The position numbers and the translations under genes are program-made. 64,000 nt of DNA, from NCBI RefSeq assembly GCF_964355755.1, contig NC_092680.1:20437001-20501000 (forward strand), given 5' to 3'. A model generated the notes under the pieces. The model ran no database searches. It worked only from the letters and a program-made list of their open reading frames with translations, and had not been told where the DNA came from. Positions 44,840 through 56,200 of the stretch are shown piece after piece (the first letter of the stretch is position 1; each line of letters begins with the position of its first letter). Source of the stretch: Antedon mediterranea. Its lineage: Eukaryota > Echinodermata > Crinoidea > Comatulida > Antedonidae.

Positions 44840-45727
44840 ATGAATACAAGTTCGGATACTAACTTAACAGACGTAAGACTTGATAAATCTCTTATTGTCA
44901 CCGGTGCTGTTGTAAGTAGTATTGGTATCGTCGCAAACTTGTTAGTCATTTTTGTGTTTGTTTACAACAGAAGTTTTAAGAAGTCTTTTTCAATCAAGTT
45001 GTTACTTCATCAGTCTTTCATTGATCTTGTAGGTTCTATAGCGTTTACTGTTTTTGTTATCTATAACCCCAATTATGATTCCGAAACTTACTATTTATGC
45101 ATATGTATAGTCTGGTATATATCAGTTACATCTTCATACAATCTGGTTGTGATAACAATTGAGCGATATATCGCTGTTGTGCATCCCTACATCTATCACC
45201 AGAACAAATCAAGAAGAAATATCTTGTACTATTTATGTTTTATTTTACAATACCTACCAGGATTAATCCCTGTTATTATCGATATTATTAAGACTGAAAA
45301 GGTTCCTAACTTACGTGAAAATGACATCATTTCTTTACTGATTATTGCATTTCTCGGTTGGGTCTTACCTACCTCAACTATGACATACTGTTATGGATGT
45401 ATATTATGGAAGCTATTTAGAAGATCAGCAGTTGGTAGTCCATTATCACAGCCACAGCAAAGAAAAAACGATGGAAGAAAAACAAATCTTTTATCAACTC
45501 TTCTTGCTGTTACCGCAGTGTTTTATATAACATCTACGCCATGCTATATATGTTGTGCAGCTAATCATTTGTGTACATGCGTTGATCTTACTCTTTATGA
45601 CATATCGTTGTTGTTATTTGCTTTAAATTTAACAATCAATCCGTTTATTTACACCATAACTTTCAATCAATTTCAGCAAGAACTTTTGAAGATCATAAAT
45701 TGTATTATACATTTAGGCCTATTTTAA
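44840..45727 (+). CDS. Rhodopsin-like GPCR R7, lacking the TM3-ECL2 disulfide
   Basis: Class A receptor of 295 residues. Seen: sequons N2-T-S and N8-L-T, TM1 N33, ICL1 FKKS, TM2 D62 (HQSFIDLVGS), E108-R109-Y110, TM6 ITSTPC, and NPFIY at 267-271. The cysteine that marks the top of TM3 in R1-R6 is not at its usual spacing (Tyr85 there; C87 and C89 lie deeper), and ECL2 has no cysteine at all. Third loop and C-tail are short. It is a close tandem paralogue of R8 (long stretches of identical DNA in TM1-TM2), same strand, 1.9 kb apart. TCATTTAAG 1 nt before the ATG might be a weak acceptor. Ligand unknown. Confidence 0.9.
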   Translation: MNTSSDTNLTDVRLDKSLIVTGAVVSSIGIVANLLVIFVFVYNRSFKKSFSIKLLLHQSFIDLVGSIAFTVFVIYNPNYDSETYYLCICIVWYISVTSSYNLVVITIERYIAVVHPYIYHQNKSRRNILYYLCFILQYLPGLIPVIIDIIKTEKVPNLRENDIISLLIIAFLGWVLPTSTMTYCYGCILWKLFRRSAVGSPLSQPQQRKNDGRKTNLLSTLLAVTAVFYITSTPCYICCAANHLCTCVDLTLYDISLLLFALNLTINPFIYTITFNQFQQELLKIINCIIHLGLF

Positions 45728-46428
45728 TCGCAAAAGAAAACTATAGACTTATTAATTTATAGCAGAAAGAAAGACAAGAACTAGAATTCAACGCAGAAAG
45801 ATGATTCAAACTAAATACGCATGTATCAACTATTTTAAATAAAACCTCTTATGAAATTCAGTGTCATTGATTTGTACACATCTATAAACAAACCTTTAGC
45901 TTTTAAAACTATCTCAATTAATTAATTATTAATTTTATTAATAATTTATACTTGCCTATCTATAACAATTTTGTTAAGTTGAAAAAAAATGTATATTTAT
46001 TTATTGAATGGTCAACATTTCAATATCACGGTCTGTATTATATTATTTAAGTTTTGTGTGGCTTTCATGCATGCAGCATTTGGCCTTCATCAAAGTCTCC
46101 CTGATCCTACATTGTTTGCTTTTAATGTTATGATATTTTTTTTCTTTCTGGATCAAATAAATGTTGTGTGTGTAATTTATAAAAATCAAATGTATTAAAG
46201 TATCTATACTAGTTGTTATGTTCTTAAGTAATTTGTTTGAAACTTTGCTGTCTAACTTGTGCCTTTAATTTTGAAATTGTTCGACCCTTCTGTTTGTAAT
46301 TAATTTGTTATGGTTTTAGTCAATGTTTACAAATGTAAACAATATTTCAATTCTAGTATTATAATGAATGATTGTATGTAGGCCTACAGTGGGAAAAATG
46401 TTTTTACTGTATGATTATTGACCATAAT
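45728..46428. other. Intergenic between R7 and R8
   Basis: AT-rich 3' flank of R7, no gene seen; repeats follow at 46429 and 46888. Confidence 0.3.
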
Positions 46429-46784
46429 TTGAAAGATGTATTGTCCCCCAAAAACATGAAAAATGAAGATTAATTAAATCAGATTTTGAATAGGTTATTT
46501 TGTAGTTTTAATAAAGTTAATCACTTCCGTAGAAAAAACAACGAAAAAAATAATGTTTTCCCTTATAAAATGACAAAATAAATGGTTTTAAATTCAACCC
46601 AAAATCCATTGGCTGTCAGCCAATTTGACTATTTTTTGCTTTAAATTACAGTTTTTTTCAGGTAAATAACATTTTTTTGGATCTAATATTTGGTCGAAGT
46701 GAATAACTATTATATGAAACTAAAATGGCTTATTCAAGAAAAAAATTTAAATGATTATTTTTTCAAGGGGACAATACAACGTTA
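46429..46784. mobile_element. GTATTGTCCCC-type MITE, complete copy
   Basis: 356 bp: TTTGAAAGATGTATTGTCCC at the left, GGGGACAATACAACGTTAA at the right. Interior TTGGCTGTCAGCCAATTTGA. Best intact representative of the family also seen at 28197, 36000, 54097 and 55026. Confidence 0.85.
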
Positions 46785-46887
46785 AGTAATTTGAAATGGT
46801 TAAATATGAATTATGCTTCATTAACAGCATTTGGTCTACTGTTAAATATTATTGATTAAGAGAGCAAAACCGGTATACAGCAGAAAC

Positions 46888-46990
46888 AAGGCCATATACA
46901 TAGCTGCAGTCGCGTGCTCAAGTTAGTGTTTACCGACCAACCGACCGACATAATGAGCTGTAGAGTCGCGTTGTACGACGCGACTAAAAA
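46888..46990. repeat. Dispersed GGCCATATA / CCGACC-type repeat, copy D
   Basis: All blocks present: AAGGCCATATACATAGCTG, AGTCGCGTGC, ACCGACCAACCGACC, GAGCTGTAGAG, hairpin GTCGCGTTGTACGACGCGAC. Confidence 0.8.
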
Positions 46991-47103
46991 CTGATCTGGA
47001 ACGAAGAACACTAATAAAAAAAACAAACTAAGAAGTATGATAAATGACAATAATGTTCCGGGCGTATCTCGTATCCCATCATAAGTGCAAACTGAACAGA
47101 AAT

Positions 47104-47207
47104 AAGGCCATATATATGGCTACAGTCGCGTGCTTGAAAGTTAGTGTTTACCGACCAACCGACCGACATAGTGAGCTGTAGAGTCGCGTTGCACGACGCG
47201 ACTAAAA
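47104..47207. repeat. Dispersed GGCCATATA / CCGACC-type repeat, copy E
   Basis: All blocks present and very similar to copy D, 216 bp away in the same orientation. Confidence 0.8.
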
Positions 47208-47646
47208 GATACCGAAGTAATTAGAATAACACAACAGTCGTTTAATAATTTACCCGTATATGTGTGAAGTGTATTAAGTGAAATTAAATAATTTATTAGT
47301 ACAGTATTGTTTTGTAATTGAAATACAAAGCATTATAGAGATTTACAGCTTTTACTATTGTCAGTGGTTTTTAAATAAACTTAACGCCCACCAAGCTTAG
47401 ATTAGAAAGAGATACAGAAAAGTGCGAGTCAAAAATAGAAGCAACTTTAATATATAAAAGTGTCGGAACTTTATCGGTGAGGTCAGAAACAGAAATGAAG
47501 TACTTTCTTTTGATCCAGCAAAGTATCAGTAGGGCGGCTAAGTGAGAACAGTTTATTATTCTGATATGTGACAGAAATATTTCTTTTATCAAGTTGAGGT
47601 ACAGCTTTCTACACCAAAACGTATCAACTTATATTTAGAGTTAAGG
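47208..47646. other. Upstream region of R8
   Basis: No gene seen. CTTATATTTAG ends 8 nt before the R8 ATG and is a plausible splice acceptor. Confidence 0.35.
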
Positions 47647-48501
47647 ATGAATTGTTCTTCAAACTCATCAGAAGGACTTGATAAATATATTATTGTCACC
47701 GGTGCTGTTGTAAGTAGTATTGGTATCTTGTCAAACTTGTTAGTCATTTTTGTGTTTGTTTATAACAGAAGTTTTAAGAAGTCTTTTTCAATCAAGTTGT
47801 TACTTCATCAGTCGGTCATTGATCTTGTAGGTTCTATAGCGTTTACTGTTTTTGTTGGTTGTAATCCTCGGTATAACTCTGAAACTCTGTTAACAATTAT
47901 ATTCTGGTATATAACAGTAACATCTTCATACAATCTGGTTGTAATAACAATGGAACGATACATTGCCGTCGTACATCCGTATGTTTATCGTCGACACAAA
48001 TCATTAAAGAAAAGGGTGCTGTATATTTCTTTTATAATTCCATACCTACCGGGATTAATCGGTGTTATTGTGGATATTATCGAAATTGATAAGTATGTAA
48101 AAGTCACTAAAGTGGACACATTGTCTCTTCTGATTTCAACATTTCTTGGTTGGTTCTTACCTACCACAACTATTACATACTGTTACGGACGTATATTATG
48201 GAAGCTATTCAGAAGATCGGCAGTTGGTAGTCCATCATCACCACACCACAATGATCGTAGTAGAAAAACACATCTTTTATCAACTCTTCTTGTGGTTATC
48301 GCAGTATTTTATATAACAGTCACGCCATGCTATACATGTTTACTAATTGATCACTTATGTTCATGTATTCATCATATTATTTCTGAAATATTGTTTCTGT
48401 TATTTGCTTTTAATTTAACAATAAATCCATTTATTTACGCCATGGCTTTCAGTGAATTTCAGCAACGATTTTTTAAGATCATTCACTGTATTGCAAATTA
48501 A
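47647..48501 (+). CDS. Rhodopsin-like GPCR R8, lacking the TM3-ECL2 disulfide
   Basis: Class A receptor of 284 residues, shortest of the cluster. Seen: sequons N2-C-S and N6-S-S, TM1 N30, ICL1 FKKS, TM2 D59 (HQSVIDLVGS), E103-R104-Y105, TM6 ITVTPC and NPFIY at 260-264. No cysteine at the TM3 top (LLTIIFWY) and none in ECL2, as in R7. A cysteine at residue 72 is in ECL1 and not in the conserved place. It is a recent tandem duplicate of R7: DNA of the N-terminal third is nearly identical, while ECL regions have diverged more. Ligand unknown. Confidence 0.92.
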   Translation: MNCSSNSSEGLDKYIIVTGAVVSSIGILSNLLVIFVFVYNRSFKKSFSIKLLLHQSVIDLVGSIAFTVFVGCNPRYNSETLLTIIFWYITVTSSYNLVVITMERYIAVVHPYVYRRHKSLKKRVLYISFIIPYLPGLIGVIVDIIEIDKYVKVTKVDTLSLLISTFLGWFLPTTTITYCYGRILWKLFRRSAVGSPSSPHHNDRSRKTHLLSTLLVVIAVFYITVTPCYTCLLIDHLCSCIHHIISEILFLLFAFNLTINPFIYAMAFSEFQQRFFKIIHCIAN

Positions 48502-49277
48502 TTTGTAGGAGAGAAACCAACCAGTGATAACAACCGAAAACAATAACATTAAAATATTTGATCTATAAAAGGAGTTAAATCAAAACATATTTTTATGTTA
48601 AGTTGTTTTTTATTCTGAAAGATGTAAATTATGTCTACTGCTGATTAATAACTAGATCATAAAGAAAATTAAATTAATATTATTTTGATTGAATAATTAT
48701 TGAATAATATACATGAACCTAATGGAAACAGGTCTAAGCCTAGTTTGTAATGGGTTTCAATATTCATAGTTATGTATTCATAACTTAAATATAAAATAAT
48801 AGAAGAAATTCTATTTATTATTTTATTTATTTATTTATTTGTTATTCAAATTCGACTGGATAGCGACTCTCGGCAGAACAACACTAAGTTCTCGATTGTA
48901 CTATTGCGCAACATAAATTGATTATCACCCTTGTATTCATATTATTATATATGTTATACTGTACCAGGTTATACCAAGTTATGATAAAAGTTTTGTGCTT
49001 TTTTGCTTGTCTCATTACTTTTATTACAATACTTCATTTCAACATAAAGAATCTGAATTCATCTGAACATTTGTACATTTATTATGTTAATTTGCTTATG
49101 ATCTTGTAGGCTTACCTTGATTATTATAGAAAGATTTTGTGGTTTAACATTGTCTTTTTATTTTTTATTTTATATGCATCCAACAGCGAGCACAAACTTG
49201 CCAATTACAGGATGGATAAACTATTAATTATAACTTATTGTGCTTATAAATATTAAGTCTCATTTAAGGTTTGCAGA
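48502..49277. other. Intergenic after the last receptor
   Basis: AT-rich 3' flank of R8; nothing recognised. Confidence 0.3.
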
Positions 49278-49418
49278 GTGGAGTTGAAAGAGTGGTGAGT
49301 AACAACCTGGCACTAGATTAAGCATGTTAACCACCAAGCTAAGGCTACGTGGAGTTGAAAGAGTGGTGAGTAACAACCTGGCACTAGATTAAGCATGTTA
49401 ACCACCAAGCTAAGGCTC
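49278..49418. repeat. 71-bp tandem duplication, possibly tRNA-derived
   Basis: GTGGAGTTGAAAGAGTGGTG starts at 49278 and again at 49349; the two units are nearly identical. On the minus strand TAGCTTGGTGGTTAACATGC resembles a Pol III A box; the B box would be degenerate. Confidence 0.7.
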
Positions 49419-49473
49419 CATTAGTTTCTTTTGTCAGTATAAAATGAAGTTTAAAAGGTTATCCAGTTATCTT

Positions 49474-49622
49474 AAGCTCTGTCTACACTATCAAACTAGT
49501 TTGAAAAAAAAAAGTGTGATGTACCCAAATATGGTTGTGATATGCCCAAATATGGTAGTGTTATGAAATCATCATATCTATATTTGGGCACATCACATAA
49601 AGTTTGATGTGTAGACAGAGTT
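49474..49622. mobile_element. CArG-rich MITE, copy a
   Basis: AAGCTCTGTCTACACTATCA at the left and a matching inverted right end (GTAGACAGAGTT). Contains CCAAATATGG twice. Confidence 0.85.
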
Positions 49623-50296
49623 GTATACAATTGTTTTAATAAAAAATGTTTTAATTTTTTTTCTCATTAATTAAATAAATAAAAAATCAATTGGTGTATA
49701 ATATTCTTACGATGTTGATCTTATAATAATCATGTTAAATTTGAGTTTTTGTCATTTTGAAGTGACAATAATGCATTAATGAAATATTATATCTTTCTTA
49801 TACGAAATATAATCTTTACTTTTCTTAATTGATTAAACTATACATAGTGTGTGTGCTGATTCTTACAGGCTGGGAGGAATGTTATCACTACGAAACATGA
49901 CATTTATAACATTTCAAAAAGATTATCTGCATGCTAAACTTGGTTAGATCTGCATTGCTTACCATCTAGCTAAAACATAGCAGAGTATTGGGAATACAAA
50001 GGAGTGCGTCTATCGTCACCGTGTATACTGAATTATAGAAATGAATTTCATCACAACAAAACCTAAATAATAGGAAGACACTTAAACAGCATTCAAGGGT
50101 TGTGATTTAGTTTTCCAACGGTAACATTGTGTGTAGAATAATCACACATCAACAACAAATGATTCATTGTTCTGGCCACATCAATGTTTGTTATCAAAAC
50201 TTAAACCTAAAATATATTTCAGATATATTGATGCCATTTTGTTTGTTTGTAATATCTGATTTCACTTGAAAGGTTTGAAGCCATAACTGCTTTGTT

Positions 50297-53200
50297 TCAT
50301 GGTATTGCAGTGCTCTGTTTTGATTGGCTGAAAGCTTCATACACGTTTGCGGCAAAGTCCTTCACACATTCCATTAACAATAGTTCCTACAAAAATTATT
50401 TTCATGTCCATTTATACCTGCACAAAGTGATTAGGGATGTCCCCACAGATGAAATGGATCAGTCTATTTATGTTGCATTATGGACTTACCTGCACAAAGT
50501 AATTAGGGCTGTCCCCACAGATAAAATGGATCTGTCCATTTATGTTGCATTATGGACTTACCTGCACAAAGTAATTAGGGCTGTCCCCACAGATAAAATC
50601 GATCTGTCCATTTATGATGCATTATGGACTTACCTGCACAAAGTGGTTAGGGCTGTCCCCACAGATGAAATGGATCTGTCCATTCATGATCGGTATCAAT
50701 TTGGCAAGTGGTAGATTTGTATCACAAGGACTAAAATAAGAATGTAGAAAACAAAAACGAAATCAGAATCAAATTTTCATATAAATTTAATCTATGACAG
50801 TGATCTTTAAACTATGTAAAAGCTCTTCAAAGTCTAATCTGATGCTTATAGTGTTAATAATGTTTAGTGTCACATAAATGTATATATAATAGATTTTTTC
50901 TGTATGTCTGTCCTGCATGGCATTAATTTATTTCACAAACCATAAGATACGGTGACAACCACATTTACCTTTGCTTCACTAAAACATCAAAATAAGGTTT
51001 GAAATGATTGTATTTGGAAACTTATGACTATATTGTAACTATAATTTGACTAATACCTTATTGATAATACGTCGAAAGGTTTTTGCTCTGGTTTAGGTTT
51101 GAAACTACAGGCAATGTTATCCATGAGACGTGTGAAGGCAGTGTCCAAACATGCATTCAACACGAGGCAAAAATCAGCACTGAACAGAAAGAGAATATAT
51201 AAATTAATTTTGCTATTTAATTAATTTGTTTTCTAAATGAAGAAATTACAAGTAAGATATATGTCCAGTAAGCATCAGGGAATAATGAAAAACACACAAG
51301 GCTGCAATACCACACAAGAAAATATTGTAAGCAAGAACATGAAAAGAAACAACCAAACAGACAAGTACTAACAAACTAATTATCATGAAACTGCTTCACA
51401 CCATGTTAAGTCCATGATTCACTCAATATTTTGTATTTTTTTGCTTTCCTAAAATCAGAAAATTTAAATTAAATATTACTAAAGCGCGGTTGATACTAGA
51501 ATGCGACGCAGCGACGTATCGACAAAAGTGCTGTATTATGTAATTACAAGTGCGAACCGACGACACAACAGTTCTGCAAACATCGTAGGTTTGATTTCAC
51601 ACAAGCAGGGGCAAACACAATAACTGGAAGAGCATTTTCTTACGTTACGCAGGTTGCGTTATGTTGCGTCGCTAGTGAAAACCAAGCTTTAGTTCTTGGT
51701 AAAAACATGAACCATGCTGCGCATATATTTTTTGGACACAATAAATATTTTGTGACAAATTGCTGACCTTTCAATCATATCTCTTGTTTCCTGTGATAAC
51801 CTGTGAAGCATGGATTCATTTTGTGGTAAACAGCATGCCTCTTCTATATTCTCTATTTGGTCATCTAGTGTTACATCATCTAACTTAAGTTCATTATCTG
51901 TTAAACCATGCTCATCCTCGGGAGGAAGAAAATATTTTGCCAAACTTGTAGTACTGTTACCAAAATCTGGGAGAAAAGAACGAATTTGTGAACACCTTTA
52001 ATCTTGAGTCAATGACATTTAAACAAATTACGAGGCTATGATCATATACAATTAGGTTATGATCACATACAATTAGGTTATAATCACACACAATTAGGCT
52101 ATGATCACATATAATTAGGTTATAATCACACACAATTAGGCTATGATCATATACAATTAGGTTATAATCACACACAATTAGGTTATAATCACACACAATT
52201 AGGTTATGATCACACACAATTAGACTACGATCATATACAATTAGGTTATAATCACACACAATTAGGTTATAATCACACACAATTAGGTTATAATCACACA
52301 CAATTAGGTTATAATCACACACAATTAGGCTATGATCATATACAATTAGGTTATAATCACACACAATTAGGTTATAATCACACACAATTAGGCTATGATC
52401 ATATACAATTAGGTTATAATCACACACAATTAGGTTATAATCACACACAATTAGGTTATAATCACACACAATTAGGCTATGATCACATATAATTAGGTTA
52501 TAATCACACACAATTAGGCTATGATCATATACAATTAGGTTATAATCACACACAATTAGGTTATAATCACACACAATTAGGTTATGATCACACACAATTA
52601 GACTACGATCATATACAATTAGGTTATAATCACACACAATTAGGTTATAATCACACACAATTAGGTTATAATCACACACAATTAGGTTATAATCACACAC
52701 AATTAGGCTATGATCATATACAATTAGGTTATAATCACACACAATTAGGTTATAATCACACACAATTAGGTTATAATCACACACAATTAGGTTATAATCA
52801 CACACAATTAAGTTATAATCACACACAATTAGGCTATGATCACATACAATTAGGTTATAATCACACACAATTAGGCTATGATCATATACAATTAGGCTAT
52901 GATCACACACAATTAGGCTACATACCATCTGTATCCCAAATTTCAAGCTTCCTTCGAATTTTACCCACAATGCACTCAACATCCTGCAACTGTAGATTCT
53001 CTTTTAATGACATTCTGTATAAAAAAAGAAAGCAATGTGATTACTGAAGAACAAAGAGCACGAACATTTCGACCAAACATATTTTTAAATAAATCCTAAA
53101 AAATGATAATGTTGAATTTTGTTATTGTTTCTTTTGCCTATCTGAATATTGAGGTGTTTCTTTAATAGTAGACTAAACATTTTGGCAAATTTAAGCCTAA

Positions 53201-56200
53201 TGCAGGTCAAATTAGCAATTGAAATGACAGGTACCTATCTCTTGTATGTTAACAACAGTAAAAATGATGAGATAGATTTTGCTAAGCACACTTAACGATG
53301 GCTGTACGGCAAGCGCACGTTGCGATATCATAAATCTCGCAATTGTTCTGAAATCATAATATGTACATCCTTAATGCGTTGTCAAAATAGGTAAAGTTGT
53401 CCTTTAAGTGTAGTAAATCAATGCGTACATTTAGAAGAGCTCATTTTCTTAATTCACTTAATTCTAAGCTTACTTTGCAATACATTGCTCAACTGCTTGC
53501 TGAGTGGCAGCAACAATGTCTTGTATACCTGAAAATGGAAACAAAGTGTAAAGCTCTGTCTACACTATCTAACTAGTTTGACAAAAAAGTGAGATGTGCC
53601 CAAATATGGTAGTGATAATGTGACATTGTGCCTAAAGCTCTATCTACACTATCAAACTAGTTTGACAAATGCCCAAATATGGTAGTGATATGACATTATC
53701 ATGTCCATATATGGGCATATCACATTTTGTTTTAAAAAAAAGTTTGATAGTGTAGATAGAACTTTGTAGGAAGCATCGATATATATAACAACATACAGTA
53801 AACAGTTTTGCAGAGAAACCTCATTATTTATTCATATGTTATCAATAATTTAGTTAAGGATGTCTACTAATTTTTATAATAATTTGCATTACAGACTTAC
53901 AGACAGTTGAATATTCTACTTACCCTTTCCCATCAAATATTGAATGGTTGCCAAGTATTGTTTTTGGATTTCAGGAGTTGCCTGCGATTGGCTCGCTGTC
54001 TGTGGTTATAAAAACAAAGTTTCCCTTTTAATAATGTAATACAAAGTGCATTTACATGGACTTTTTTTCTCATTTGAGTTATTAATCTTGTTATAATTAA
54101 AGATATATTGTTCCCCTAAAAAATGTTTGTTCACATTTTTTTAAATATGCCATTTTAATGACAGGTAATAGTTATTAACTTTAACCAAACTTGGGTCCAA
54201 AACAAATTATTGACCTAAAAAAAATGTAATTTAAAGCCAAAACTACTTAGATTTTCTGTCAGACAATAGTTATTTGTTAAAATTAACTGTTTCCTTTGTC
54301 TTTTTATAAGTGAAATATTTTTTTTTTTTTTTTTTTACAGAAGTGAATAACTTTATTATAACTGTAAAATGGCATATTTAAATCTGACTTTTTAGTGGAA
54401 AATACATCTTCTTATCTAATTATTTCTGGTAAATTTTTCAATTTAGACAAATTAATAAATTGGAATGATAATTTTCTCTCAAATGATATATCATTTTTAG
54501 GGTAAAATTAATCATATCTTTTTAATATCTCCCATTAGGACTTATAAATTGAACAAGGAAGGAACTTACAGTGCCATTGTTACCATGGAAACTATCCAGG
54601 TACATATATCCACCTAGAACATTCAATTGAACTCTTAGAAATACAATCACCATGCACAGACTATACACAGCAGCGACTGGACGACTGAAGCCTACAAAGA
54701 CAAATAGGTTACAAAGTAAAATACATTTATATGTACGGTACACTGTAGTCTGGGTTCCAGACGGAGGTAAAAGATAAATATTTTGGCACATATGGCGTTT
54801 CATACGTACACTGCACTATTTGGTGTAACATAACATTCAGAAATATGTTATACATTTTTTATTTGAAATGGTAAATCGTAAAATCTTTTATCTTATTAAT
54901 AAATTTGAATCCTCGAAATACTGTTTAAATATATTATATATCTTAAAGTACAAAGTGAATACAGTACACCCATTATCTTATCTATCAAGTAATATAGCAT
55001 TTACATATTATTTTAATTTATGTTTTAATGTATTGTCCCCCAAAATCATGAAAAATGAAGAATAAAAAAATCAGACTTCGAATAGCAGCTTTAATAAAGT
55101 TAATCACTTTCATAGAAAAAAAATGCAAAAAAAACAATGTTTTCACTCATAAAAAGACAAAATAAACAGTTCATTTCAACAAAAAATAACAATTGGCTGG
55201 CAGCCAATCTGAATATTTTTTGCTTTAAATTATAGTTTTTGAAGGTAAAAAATGTTGACTTTTATTTGACTTACTTATTATCTTGAATTGTTCCCATATT
55301 TCAAGTTTATTAGCCGGTCTAAAAAAAAATATTAAAAATATAATATGGGTAGGTAATTAAAACGTTGTTGTAATGTAAGTATCATTTTACTACAATCGAT
55401 TCATGGATCAACAAAAACATTCTCTGCTATAATAAAAACAAACCTGTTTTTCAATTGTTGTGTTAGATCGTCTGAATCAAGCATCTTATGTAATGATTGT
55501 CTGATTGTAGGAAGCATCGACAGAACTAAAAATTAAATATGAAAATAAAAACAAAACAAATTTAGTGAAATAATGATTTGATGACGTTTTTGTCAATTTC
55601 CTAGTGTATAACACTCCTTGAAAAAAAAAAGTTTCCATGAGTGTAAAAATAAATAAAATATTATTATTATGGGGCTTTTATTTATTTGAGTCAAAATAAT
55701 TCTATGGGCAGGTATTTATTTTGAGTGGGGAGGGGTGGGAAGTTTATTCAAAGCGGGACATATTTCAAAAAAATAAATATGGTATGTACTGTAGACAGTA
55801 TCTTGATTAATTTTATTTATAAAAAACATAATACGTAATAAATACCTGTCATATTGCAGGTCCGTTGATTACTGTCAAAGTGATGCTGTCTCCTGGCAAA
55901 TGCCAAACACTCTGCAGCCTCACGTTCTTGCCATTCCTTCAATCGCTGTTGACCATACTTCCACAAAAATACGGATGCTTATTTAAATAGAAAAACAAAA
56001 TCAAAGTAATAATAAATTATAATTATTGATGCAAAAAAAGACCGGGTAATATTTAATAATGTTCAGCGCTTAGAGGTTTCACAACATTAGGCGCTATATA
56101 AATCCAGGATATTATTATTAATATTGTCATCTGTCTCGGCTAAACATAGTTATAGATAGGCCTACAACATTTTGTTAGTTGGCCAATTAAATTACTAGCT

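Noticed and set aside
50292-50714. 140-codon plus-strand frame with four 24-residue repeats
   Set aside because: Antisense of the PEX3 exon 11/12 region; the repeats are the 72-bp exon-donor copies.
52033-52920. CRISPR-like look of regular short repeats
   Set aside because: Units are contiguous without spacers and the DNA is eukaryotic.
51957-52982. 341-codon minus-strand frame with a repeating LIVCDYN heptad, looks like a repeat protein
   Set aside because: It is the 21-bp minisatellite of PEX3 intron 8 read in a stop-free frame; it overlaps exon 8 in another reading and has no codon-level signature.
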